Source: Podospora bellae-mahoneyi
Taxonomy: Eukaryota; Ascomycota; Sordariomycetes; Sordariales; Podosporaceae
Direction of reading: 5' to 3'
DNA length: 64,000 bases
Assembly (NCBI RefSeq): GCF_035222275.1
Contig: NC_085884.1
Span: 2,914,001-2,978,000 of the forward strand
The position numbers were made by a program, and so were the translations under genes. Each line of letters opens with the position of its first letter. The first letter of the stretch is position 1. The notes beneath the pieces are model-generated. The model did no database searches, was not told the DNA's origin, and was given only the letters and a program-made list of their open reading frames with translations. Positions 22,275 through 32,757 of the stretch are shown here, in pieces.

Positions 22275-22765
22275 CTAATGATTTCTTGCAAGACCAAATG
22301 GCAACCATCGCGATATATAAGCACGTTCAGACCTGCGCCTCCGCTTCACAGCGAACGAATCAATACTGTGGATGTGGTGGTGGAGAGAAGGCTTGGCGCG
22401 CCTCACCAGCTCGGTGTTTTCACGCCGCTCGGCCGGGGAGTACTGAATGCCGTCGAGCAGGTGGAGGGCGGTTTGATCTTGCAGGCCGTCAATGATGTAG
22501 CTCGTGCTGGGTACCCAGGCAGTGTCTCGTTGGATCTTATTGATATCCATCTTGCCGTCAATGCCCCACGCAAAATAGACACTCTGGCGAGATGGGAGAG
22601 ACGTGACAAGTCTGAGAGCCACCCCGTCATTAATATGGGGGTCGCCGGGCTCATCCTACAGGCGTTAGTAAGGACTCACCACCTGCCAATAAAGCTGGAA
22701 TTGGTATACTCGTTCATACTCACTAAGTCTGTGGTCCCCATCCCCCCCAGTACTCCCCGTTACTC
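22275..22765 (-). CDS. Unrecognised spliced gene fragment
   Basis: The minus strand has an open frame reading DEPGDPHINDGVALRLVTS, SVYFAWGIDGKMDINKIQ and TSYIIDGLQDQTALHLLDGIQ. Directly upstream lies a good intron: donor GTGAGT just 5' of the frame, branch TACTAAC and acceptor CTGTAG at about 22655-22722, joining to GSTGGDGDHRL. The splice signals make this more than a chance frame, but neither start, end nor family is clear. It overlaps weaker plus-strand frames. It is probably a fragment. Confidence 0.3.
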
Positions 22766-23791
22766 CCAGCCGTGCCGAGTAGTTCTGCCCTGAGGCAGGG
22801 GGGGGAGATCTAGCCCATATTGGGGACTGTCCATCACGGGATATAGGTAAACAGGCGCGAATCGTCGATAATGAACCGCTGCCTTTGGTGCACCGAAGAG
22901 GGAAGGAAAGAAGAGACGGGGAGATGGGCGAGCAGGCTATATTTAAAGAAAAATCAGATTTCAGGGGCGCTTTCACATACACCAACTATGGCACCATACC
23001 GTCAAGAGCCTATTGCCATTACGACAGGCAATGATATGAAGCCACACACCTACTCGCAGATAGCTCGACCAGACATGCTTGTACGCTCTAAGGGAGCTTC
23101 AATATAGTGCAAGCGCCTATCGGTAAAGACCTTGTGAACTTATGTGCCGACATGAAGAGTATATTGCAAGACCCCTAACTAAGGGTGGTTGAAGAGGGGA
23201 CGGGTGGAACTATGCTGCTTCAACGGCGTCCGTCATGCCAGCCTATGCTCGACGCGTGGGGGGTATCTCAAGCGCTATAAATACAAAAAGTCACCCATTA
23301 TTGCTCTGTCTTATTGAATCAAATCTCACCAGCTTTCAATGCACATCTCGGACTATTGAAAAGTCCATAAAGAAGCAACTTTAAGGAACCAACGAGAACC
23401 TCCTACCGCAACCAGCTGAAAACAAGAGCGGGATTGTGGGAATCTGCCAATGGCAGATTCTGCAGTTGTGGTGACTTGCCTGTAAAGATAGACTTAAATA
23501 CCTTAGTTAGGTACGCCTTGTACTGTTGCGCTCCCGACGCAGTAAGACTCATAAGATGGCTGACCTTATCCACAGTTAGTGGCTCAATACTGCTCGCAAC
23601 GCCAACTATTCCTTGGCAGAGGCCTCCTGTATCGAGCTCTCAACTCTTCTTCATATCAAGCCCAGAAAATACCTTGATACATGATCATTCTCCGGCCCAA
23701 CTTCTCCACTCGACACCAGTAATGCTATAACCTCGTCCATCGCCCCATGATCATGCGAAAAGTCCTGACCGGTCCCCAAGCTATTCCCGTG
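22766..23791. other. Region without a supportable gene
   Basis: Presumed 3' flank of the transcription factor gene. It contains the second copy of the dispersed repeat (23481-23560) and a perfect short inverted repeat AATCTGCCAATGGCAGATT at 23441-23459. Confidence 0.4.
23481..23560 (+). repeat. Dispersed repeat, copy 2 (partner at 8092)
   Basis: Shares blocks AATACCTTAGTT, CTGTTGCGCTCC, GACGCAGTA and AAGATGGCTGA with 8092-8168, in the same orientation and spacing apart from a few inserted bases. The sequence beyond is not clearly related. Confidence 0.55.
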
Positions 23792-26044
23792 TCAAAACGC
23801 ATCAAACAGACCCAACAAATCTATTCCAACATGGGACATGTCAGGTGGCGCCGCCTCTGGGTTGTAAAAGCTAGAATTGAAAAAGTCCCTCATCTCGTTG
23901 TCGGCATCCATGTGATGCGGTGGCTGTGGAAACGGCCGTGGCGTCTGATGTTCATCTCCACTGTGATGTGCCTGCTGCTCGGCGTGGTGATATCCCAAGC
24001 CCAGTGCTGAAACCGCCGAGACAATCCCGCACATGCTCTTCCATAACCGATGGCCCGCGATGCTGGTCTCGGAGAAGCCCCTGACAAGGTTGACGGCGTC
24101 GGCAATGTCTTGACAACAGGCGGCGGCGAATAATTCTGGTGCATGGCAAGTAGCGAGGAGGACTATGGCGAGCGCCGATATGAGGTAGTGGTTATAAGCC
24201 GGCTGTTGCCGCGCATAGATGTCGGTTTCTCTACTCAGCGTGACAATGACCTGGATAGAATCCCTTGCTATTTGGACGACAAGGCGCGCTTGCGGAGGGT
24301 TGGCGGCAATGGCGCTGCTGGTGAGCACATGGTGGCGGTTTACTAGGGACCGCAGATGGTTGCCGCGAAGATGCATCAGTGAGCGGACGTTGCGTGCAGC
24401 TCTTGAGGGCGTCAGGGTGGGGTAGTCGAGGTCAAGGGTGGGCGGGTTTATGGGGGGATAAAAGTGAGAAGACAGCCTGAACGGGGAGGGTATGGCGCAA
24501 ACCCAGTCTTGGATTTGCTGATCAAGAATCAGCGCGGGAGATGGGGAGGTTGATGTGCTGCCGAACTGGGGGAGGGCTTCCCAGACCTTGGAGCAGAGGC
24601 GAGCATAGTCGACAAGTGAACGAAGGTAGACTTGATGTGCTGGCTAAGACCTGTGTTAGCAAACGAACTTGCAGAGGGGGTGGCATGCAAACCAGATCAG
24701 GAAGCTCAGGGTCAACATCACGGTCAACTATGGCAAAAGACAGGCCAGTACCTAAGCTCCATCGACGGTCAAGGCAATAAACAGACCAGAAAACAACCAA
24801 AGCATCTTCTCGATCTGCCGGGTCAAGAAAGTTCGTGATCAAACTCTGCCGTCGATGCAAGCCCATCTCTAGTACCATTCTAGCTGCAATGCCCAGAGCT
24901 TAGGGTAATGTCAGCACGCCCATTATTTTCTCATATCATTAGGCAACTCACTGCGCCAGGCGTAGAGCTCTTCGTCACAATAAAAGTGGTACGTTGCCTG
25001 CCCCTCAATATCAGTCCCCGGAATTATCCAATCTTAACGCAAAGGCTCACTCTCACCATGATAGCTGCCGTTCGAATCTCGATGAGCTCTACCTGAGGAT
25101 GGGCATACATCTTGCCAGTCTCATGCTCGACCGAGGTGTAAAGGTCCATTGCCAACTTGCTCCCAGTTCTTTCTAAAACAAGAGCTGTCGCAACGGCTAT
25201 TTTGAGAAATTGAGCCTGCTTCTGGACGCGCGCGGCATCATCCTGATGAGGAACCCCTGATAGCTGATCAACGATGTCTGGTATTTTTGCCGCCACATCC
25301 CGACAGTAAAAGGCAGGGTATGACGAGGCTATTTCATCCTGAAAGACAGCATAAAGGTGCTGTATTTCTGGGAGGGCAAGGCGCAGCAATGGATCATTTC
25401 CGGCGACTGAGCATGCATCTTGTCGTGGCGGTGATGGTGCTGGCTCCAGGTGAGCGTTATCGTTGTCCACAACAACCCCCATCAGTTCTAGAGAAGCCTT
25501 GGCAATGTTGAGGGTGAAAGTGGGCCGTGTCATGCCCACAAAATGTGGCTCAACCCGAGTCCGAACTTGAGAGATAGTGAAAGGCTTTGCTTCGTCAGAG
25601 TATACAGAAGTATGAGACTGCTGTGCCGGTGGGCTGGGGCTTTGGTTCTGATGGAATGAGGTCAACTGAGCAACCTGGTGACGCAGAATATTGAGCTCAT
25701 GTTCCAACTGGCGAAACCGTGCGATGGGGTCATCGTTTTGGCTGACGTTGGTGGGAGCTGGTATATGACGCGGTTGGCTTCTCAGGCCTCTCTGTGGGCG
25801 AGTGATTCGACATTGTAGGCCCTGAGCTCGACAACGATCACAGCAGCCAGGAACTGTAGTTCGACACTTAAGCTTGCGGCCTCGGCACTCCTCACTATAA
25901 GACCCATTAGCTGCCACGTCCTTCGGTGTGCTATTATTGTAAGACAACAGACCACGCAATACTTGAGTACTTTTCTCTCTTGAATCGTGTAGCAGGACGA
26001 GGGGTTATGGTGGTGGCGATGGTGGTTGTGGGTGTCCCAGCCAT
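23792..26044 (-). CDS. Zn(II)2Cys6 transcription factor with fungal-specific domain
   Basis: Five exons: 25953-26044, 25057-25894, 24952-24997, 24693-24898 and 23792-24643; 2034 nt, 677 aa. The first intron (25895-25952) interrupts the codon of the first zinc-cluster Cys; splicing gives C31-x2-C34-x6-C41-x7-C49-x2-C52-x6-C59 (SIACEECRGRKLKC, then CDRCRAQGLQC). A leucine-rich segment follows (about 80-105, FRQLEHELNILRHQVAQL), suited to a coiled-coil dimerisation linker. The middle homology region is present: YHFYCDEELYAWR and ARMVLEMGLHRRQSL, then FWSVYCLDRRWSLGTG. The gene lies 603 bp from, and in the same direction as, the flavoprotein gene, with the oxygenase and P450s beyond, so it is the natural candidate for a cluster-specific regulator. 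That role is inference. Confidence 0.9.
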
Positions 26045-26647
26045 GTTTGCAGCGTTCTTTAGTTCCAGGTTGATTCATTCGTAGATATGGAAATATACCG
26101 GGACTTGGAGAGAAAGCACAAGTTGTTTTGAGTAAGTAGATATTTGTCGTCGAGTGTGTGGGGTAGTGTCAGAATAGTCAATGAGGCCCACTGTTAAGGA
26201 ATTAATATCTTGGCAGTGGGACCTGAGCCACTGGGTTCGGCCTTTTCCAGCCACCCGGGCAACACACCCTCTTATAATATAACATTGACACCTTTTTTGG
26301 GACCGCATATACGATTGGACAGGTACCAATCCCCACTTTGCGGCAATGATCTTCCAGCTGACGCCGTTTCGGGGGTGTGAGGGGCCCGAGTACCTACCTT
26401 AGCAACCGCAATCCCGTGGCGTTCAAGCTGTGGGCAGAAGTCATGAATCATACCCCAAAATATAACAGGACTGAATAAAAGATAGTGAAGAGGCCATCTG
26501 CTTTTTAAAAGGTGTACATTTATCGTTATCACGCATCCAGGAATTCCGTTCTTTTACCAGAGTTTGGACAAATTCAAGAACTCGTCAACTAAGCTAAAAG
26601 TAGAGATAAAACACAAACATCCGAATCCTACCACAACCCCAAATCAC
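26045..26647. other. Promoter of the Zn2Cys6 gene and 3' flank of the flavoprotein gene
   Basis: 603 bp with no gene. The small minus-strand frames here do not fit any family. Confidence 0.45.
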
Positions 26648-28364
26648 CTACTTCTCCTCAAGCCCCAGTCTTTCCAACTTCGCCGTCGAGTTCCAAATAC
26701 CCTGCTTCCCTGGACTCAAAATTCCGTTGGGATCAATAGTATCCTTCAACATGGTGGTAAATCTCCCAAATGCACCGTTATTAAACGTCTGGTTAGCCGC
26801 CGTAGCATCCATGAAGCTGATGTGGGTGCGGTACTCCAAATAGCCCAGCTTCTTGGAGTCCTCCATGAGAGCGTACTGGACATCGTGCAGTCGGGCCTTG
26901 GCTGAGGGATGGAACATGATCAAGTTAATGCTTATGATGTATCTGTCGAAGACGTGGAAATCGGCAAGGAAATTAAGATCGTGATCCTCGGTGATCTTCT
27001 TGGCCCTGACGTACCACTCGTACAGCTCGCGGCCCGAGGGTGGTAGGACAGGGGAGTAGCAGTTGTGCCAGAGACCGTCCTCTTTTGACGAGAAGGCCAA
27101 AGCATGATCGATGGAAGGAACTCCGCTCTGAGGGAGGAAGTCTTGTGTGACATCCTCGCTTCTGAGATACTCGCCAGGCACGGCATTAAAAGTCTCATGT
27201 GTAACCTTTGCGCCCTTGACCTGCTTGAAGCGCCGCTTGACAGCCTCCAAAAGGCCCGCCTGGGCTTCTGGGGGACCATAGAGAGCGAAACCTGCACACC
27301 AGGCTGGCAATCCCAGGATGGAGGAAACCTTGCTGATAAGATCATGAGGGATGTGACGTGCAAAATTGCCGTGCTCGCCCAAGAGTTTGGCAATCTCGGG
27401 GTCGCGACGCGCTGCACCGATGATCAGAGTCATTCTGCCATACAGTTGTGGAGGGTTGGCCACAATGCGCCGGCGCATCAGGTCAGTCAGGGTGCCAACC
27501 AGCGGCGCCAAATCTTGTTCCTCGGGGACTTCGACGAGGATTCTAGTGTAGGCTTCAGGGGCAGGGGAGAATTGAATCCCCATCTTCGTGACAATGCCTA
27601 CCGTTTCCTCCGTCAGCCATCATGTCAGAGGTGGCCTCGCCAAGGGAAACGTACCATAATTTGACTGGAAGAACAGACCATCCAAACCGGGCCCAAAGCC
27701 CCCTGAATACAGCGGCCACACCTTGCTGTCCTCCACAACACCCATACCAGTTCGCAGCAAATCACCATCAGGGAGGACGACCTCCATGCCGCACTGGTGC
27801 TTGTAATGGGCAGCATCCTGCGTGTAACCAATACCTCGCTCCAAGGTATTTCCAACCACGGAACCCCATCCAATGGCCGGAACAGAGATCCAGAGGTTGA
27901 GCTTGCGCTTCTTTATCTCTTCGTATAATTGTATGAATGTCACGCCAGGCTCTACGATGGCGTAGGCATATTCTTCGTTAATCTCGATGATCTTGTTCAT
28001 TCGGTGCAAATCGAGGATGACGTTGCGGTCTACTACTGGGGCAGAGCCGCCATATCTAGACGGTAATGCGTTAGAACGAGTGGGAAAGGAAGCCGAGTTG
28101 AATGACTTACCCAAGATTCTTTCCCCTCGACACTGTCCACATGGGTACCTCGAACCTGTTCGCCGCCCGGACAAGCTCACGCACTTGGTCAACCGTGTCG
28201 GGACGAACTGCTGGCCCAGGGCGGTGCGGCCGAGACAAGGGGAATGGATCACCGTAGGCGACACTCCCATCCAGGCCCTCTGGGGCACCAGAGGTTGGCT
28301 CTCTCGACACATTCTCGGAGCCCACGATAGCCTCGGCGGCGGTAAGAAATTTCTCCAGTTGCAT
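26648..28364 (-). CDS. Vanillyl-alcohol-oxidase-family FAD enzyme (4-phenol oxidizing)
   Basis: Three exons: 28111-28364, 27655-28055 and 26648-27597; 1605 nt, 534 aa. Domains in order: a short N-terminal cap (IVGSENVSREP), a PCMH-type FAD-binding domain (RPDTVDQVRELVRAAN, GGSAP, YAIVEPGVTF, GSVVGNTLERGIGYT, GMEVVLPDGDLLRTGMG, GLFFQSNYGIVTKMG) and the VAO-type substrate domain (EYRTHISFMDA, DPNGILSPGKQGIW). Known relatives oxidise vanillyl alcohol, eugenol or 4-alkylphenols to aldehydes, coniferyl-type alcohols or alkenylphenols. The Tyr-Arg pair matching VAO Tyr503-Arg504 is present. By my remembered alignment, the residue equivalent to Asp170 is Ala167 and the His of the covalent FAD link falls on Ile440-Ser441, so flavin binding may be non-covalent. 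There is no signal peptide. The gene diverges from the carotenoid-oxygenase gene. Confidence 0.9.
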
Positions 28365-29007
28365 GGTGACGTTGTTATGGATGCAAAGTTGAAGAGATTA
28401 GGTTGAAAAAGCGACCAGCTTCTGTGTTGGGTGAAGAATTCAACAGGTACATATTGAATCCAAAAGGATGGAGTTCTAGGTTCTCGGAACCTCGGACAGG
28501 TCCATGTTCTCCATCTTTGGTCATGCGTCCCCTTCCATCGCGACGCTGGCATCCATGGAAATCAGCATGGGATGTGGGACGCGGCCGCTCCGAAAGACAA
28601 TCTCCATGAGGTCGCCATCGAGAAGCCTGTGACGTCGGAAACTTGATAACAAATTGCTGGTGTTTTGATTCGCGGGATTGTGAATAGAGGCTCAGAGGCT
28701 GGGGTAAGGTGTGGAGAATCGAAGCTGTTTGGAACCTAGCTTGTAGATTGCGGGGGAGGGCCGTCTCACAAACTAATCGGAATCACGGAATTTCGGAATA
28801 CAGTGGGGCTTGATTTCCGAGCTGTTTGGAAATGCCCTGGGTCAAATGATGATCCCCATAGCCACAGCGAGTTGATATCAACCCAAGTTATTCAAACAGA
28901 GAGGCTCGTGTCGATGCATATATTGATGACCAAAGACCTCAAGGCACCTAAGGTATGCTTCATTCACCATTCATCATCGTTTTTCTTTCTTGCTGACTGT
29001 TGCTATT
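28365..29007. promoter_or_regulatory. Shared divergent promoter region
   Basis: 643 bp separate the ATG of the VAO-type gene (minus) from the ATG of the oxygenase gene (plus), and no other gene fits here. A bidirectional promoter under common control is likely. CGG/CCG triplets, the half-sites usually bound by Zn2Cys6 factors, occur (for example in GGACGCGGCCGCTCCG near 28577), but no site can be assigned. Confidence 0.45.
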
Positions 29008-30723
29008 ATGCTCCCCCCACCACCTAACCCCAACGGCCCAAATGGGTTCTTTGGGCTGCATTCATCATGGTCCAGCGTCAGGTCTCCCTTTGAGCACGGC
29101 GTCGTGGGACGCTTCGAGGGCGAGGTGACCGATCTAGTGGTGTTCGGCGAGATCCCCAAGGAGCTCAACGGAACCTTCTGTAAGTTGCTCGGTGTTTGCT
29201 GTCTCTTTCTGTCAAAGAAACACACGCTGACGAGAGTGCTCATACAGACCGCATCATGGTTGATCCATTTTACCCCCTCCAAGAAGGCAATGCACCTATA
29301 GAAGGTGACGGGAACGTATGTGCCCTGCGCATCAAAGATGGCCGGGTCGATCTAAAGATCCGCTACGTCGACACTGAACGCCTCGTAAGTCCAGTTGCAT
29401 ATCTGCTCTCTGTTCGCTCCGTGGTCAGTTGGCTGACGTGTCGCATTCACACAGAGGCTGGAGCGTCAAGCCAACAAGCGCTTATTCGGATTGTATCGTA
29501 ATCCTTTCACACATCATCCCTGTGTCCGCGCAGCTGTGGACAGCACCGCCAACACCAACCTCGTCTACTGGGCTGGAAAGCTTCTCGCCCTCAAAGAATC
29601 TGCGCACCCCTATCAAGTCCACCCCGACACGCTCGAAACAATCACTTACGACCCCTTCAACTCCCCAGGCTTGACATTCTCTGCCCATCCCAAGGTTGAC
29701 CCGTATACAAGAGAGCTAGTTGTGTTCGGTTACGAAGCGAAGGGCCTCGGCACAGACGACGTCGTCATCTACGCCCTCGACGAGCAAGGTGCAATTCACG
29801 ATGAGCAGTGGATCAAGAGCCCGTGGCCCGCATTCATCCACGACTGTGCTCTCACCGCCAACTTCATCATCCTGGTTCTGTGGCCCTACAAAACTGACGT
29901 AGACCACATGAAGAAGGGTGGTCAGCACTGGATCTACAGCAAGGACCTCCCAGCAACATTCGTCGTTGTCCCTCGACACCCCAACGACCTTCCTGCTGGA
30001 TGGAAGAAGGGAGAGACCAGAGTCTACCACTCGGATCATGCCGTCCTTCTCCACACAGCCGGGTCGTGGGAGGAAACAGCCGAGAACGGTGACGTGAGGC
30101 TCTATTTTGAGAGCTCGCGGATCCGCTACAACCTTTTTCCTGTCTTTGGCCCGCCAACTGACAAGCCATTTGGAGACTTCCAGGCTGATTATGTCAGGTG
30201 GGAGATCGACCTCACCAAACCAACCAACACTCGCGTTGTTGACCCTGCTGTGATCTTGGATATGCCTGGAGAAATGGCCAGGGTTGATGAGCGCTTCTTG
30301 ACAAAGCCATACGACAAGCTTTTCTGTCCTGTTATCCCCCCAGGGAAGCAGGGACCTATCCCACCAATTCTACCTATTGGTCTGCATGCATACGTTATGC
30401 TTGACAAGCCCAGCGGGAAGGTTGGTAGGTTTGATCCTGGCCAGGGGTGCACAGTGGAGGAGCCAATCTTTGTGCCCAGGACAAAGGATGCGCCGGAGGG
30501 TGATGGTTGGGTGCTGGGGATGATTCAGAGGATGGATGTCAACAGGAGTGATTTGGTGGTGTTGGATACAAGGGACTTTGGGAACCCGGTGGCAGTGGTC
30601 CAATTACCCTTTAGGATAAAGGGGCAGATTCATGGCAACTGGGTTGATGCGTTGCCGGGAGAGAAGAGCATGACAAGAATTCTGGAACCGGTTGAGAAGA
30701 TTATGGGGAAGGGAGCTTTGTAG
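29008..30723 (+). CDS. Carotenoid-cleavage-type oxygenase, CAO-1/lignostilbene dioxygenase group
   Basis: Three exons: 29008-29179, 29248-29384 and 29455-30723; 1578 nt, 525 aa. Non-heme Fe(II) enzyme of the RPE65/CCD fold. The four iron-binding histidines are visible: His181 (FSAHPKVD), His232 (FIHDCALT), His303 (VLLHTAG) and His496 (QIHGNWV). N-terminal landmarks are FFGLHSSWSSVRSPFEHG, GEIPKELNGTFYR and PIEGDGNV. Length and overall pattern resemble the Neurospora resveratrol-cleaving CAO-1 group and fungal isoeugenol monooxygenases rather than retinal-forming CCDs; these split the double bond of 4-hydroxystilbenes or isoeugenol to aldehydes. There is no signal peptide, so the enzyme is cytosolic. 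The ATG at 29008 fits a family start. Its stop is 78 bp from the stop of the convergent P450 gene, so their 3' ends may overlap. Confidence 0.93.
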
Positions 30724-30801
30724 AATCAGTAAACGGTAGATATCGAGTTACGTTTGTACCGTCCGGTATCATGTGTTTGACTTGTATCGACCAAATGTCG
30801 A

Positions 30802-32757
30802 TCACTGCCTCGGAACATAGCTCAGCCCTCCAGGTTCTCTTGGTGTGAACACGGCGTTGAACGTCCCAGCCTTCAAGATCAAGTTGTCCTTCGACTCCGA
30901 GTAGATCCTCTTTCCGTCCTCACCTGGCGCAGAGTTCCAGGTGTAGCTGTAGACGGTGTAGGCCAACACAAGTCGAACAACGGCCATGCCCATTCTCTTT
31001 CCAACACAATTGTTTGGTCCAACCAACCACGGAATGAACGCCTCACGGTCCTTTACAAACTTTGCTTGATCCAACCATCTCTCCGGCTTAAACTCTTCGG
31101 GCGCCAGGTAAAACTCTTCGCTTCGATGAAGCGCGTATCCCGGCACTCGAACAGCTACACCGCCTGGAATGTGAATGCCGTCCACGGTGATCCCCTCAGG
31201 TGGTGTAAGTCTCGGTCCGTTATTGGCCACGGGGTTATCTAGCCTCATCGTCTGCAGCGCTTGTGTTAGTGTAAAGGTAACAGAGGGACCAGCCGGTCAC
31301 CAGCAAGCCAGACGGGACTGTATGGACACACCTCATTAATAAGTGCATCCAGAAGCGGGATCTTGGAGAGGTCTCGGTCTGTGAATTCCTCTGGGATAGT
31401 CTCGCCGTAGACCTTCTTGATGTGGGAATGAAGGAGATCCTGATAGACTCGATGGCGGGCGAGGTGGTAGAAGAGATATGAAAGCACCACGCCGATGGTG
31501 TCACTGAGCAGAGGTTAGTTGACTGGAAAGAAAGGTATGAGGCTGAAAGAAACTTACGTAGCCCCAATCAAGACCAAAGCCGAGTCTGAATAAAAGATAT
31601 TCTTGTTGAAAAAGGCAACCGGCTTCTCTGATCTCATGTCATCCAAAAAGTGCTGCAGGATGTCCCCCTTGTTGCTGTCTTCTTCCTGTTGTCACGCACT
31701 TTTGTCAGTAACCCCGGTCGAAGATCAATCACTGCCAAGACAAACTCACCGCAGCCCTCCGATCAGCCATCTCCATTGTCAACCGATCAAACTCCGCCGA
31801 CTCCTTTCCCAAGTTCAGATCCTTAGCAATGCTCAACGGCCAGCAAAGCTCCCCCGTTCGTCCAAACTGCCCAAACAAGCTCTCCAGTAAATGCAGCATC
31901 CTGTTCTCCTCCCCAGCCTCAATACTCCTAAACTCATAGCTGAACCCAACCTTGCCCATGTGATCAAACGGGATCAGCAGCGAGAACAACGAAGTATTGA
32001 TCGGTTGCCCGTTCAAGCTCGCAATCTTGTTCAACCATCGATGACAGACTTCTCGTGTTTTGGGCTCGTGGATCGCGAGGGCTATTTCATGTCAGTCCCA
32101 CATTCTGCCCCCAACACCGAGAGACTTACCCTTGGTGGTAAACGCCCTCTCCCAAATCTTCCTTCTCGGCCCATGCTCCTCCCTGGTAAGCACAGAGTTG
32201 AGATTATGCGCCCCCTTGAAGTGAATCACATTGTATATGCCCGCGTTCAACTTGCGACATCCGCTGTCTCTGGCATGAATCTTTTGTATCCCCTCTACAC
32301 TCAACATAAACACCTCGTTGGGTGCGATGCGCACAAAGTTGCCATATTTTTTGAAGAGTTTTGTTTGCTCGAGGTGCATTTGACCATTGCGCGCGGTGTA
32401 TGGACCGTATAGCTTTGTTATTTTTGCGAGAAACGGGCCTGGTATGTGTCGGAGGGGGTGGAAGAAGAGCCGGTAGGTGATTATGCTCGTGAATAGGGTG
32501 GTCAGGTACGAGAGGGAAATGGCTGTGGAGGTGATCAGACCGGGGAAAACGCTGAGCTGAGTGATTGAGTAGGCTGTTAGGCATAGGAAGGTGGTGAAGT
32601 GGACGAGAAAAATGCGCAGTGCCGAGGTATCGTGAAAGCCGCGGATAAAGTAGAGGGTGTGGGAGAGAAAGCCAGTGGCAGAGGCCAGTAGGCAAGGGAT
32701 GACAAGGTCGAGCTTGTCAGGTGTTGGGAAGAGGGGTCGTTGAACGAGGTGATCCAT
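30802..32757 (-). CDS. Cytochrome P450 monooxygenase (tryprostatin-B-6-hydroxylase/benzoate-hydroxylase-like)
   Basis: Five exons: 32130-32757, 31750-32081, 31558-31685, 31332-31503 and 30802-31251; 569 aa from the ATG at 32757. An in-frame ATG at 32823 would add 22 residues. N-terminal membrane segments (LVIPCLLASATGFLSHTLYF and the following hydrophobic stretches) anchor it in the ER. The Pro-rich hinge reads HPLRHIPGPFLAK; I-helix VLIGATDT; ExxR motif ETMR; PERW; heme loop FIPWLVGPNNCVGKR. The residue seven before the heme Cys, usually Phe, is Trp. The fifth exon starts at 31251 after GCTGCAG so that INETMRL joins correctly. The P450 may hydroxylate or O-demethylate the aromatic released by its neighbours, but the substrate cannot be read from sequence. 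Confidence 0.9.

Noticed and set aside
22071-22793. 240-codon plus-strand frame
   Set aside because: The frame crosses an acidic segment that reads better in another frame and overlaps a minus-strand frame with convincing splice signals; composition is not coherent along its length.
29008-30723. Retinal-forming carotenoid oxygenase linked to opsin
   Set aside because: Length, N-terminal motif and neighbours fit the CAO-1/lignostilbene group; no opsin, phytoene synthase or desaturase gene is nearby.
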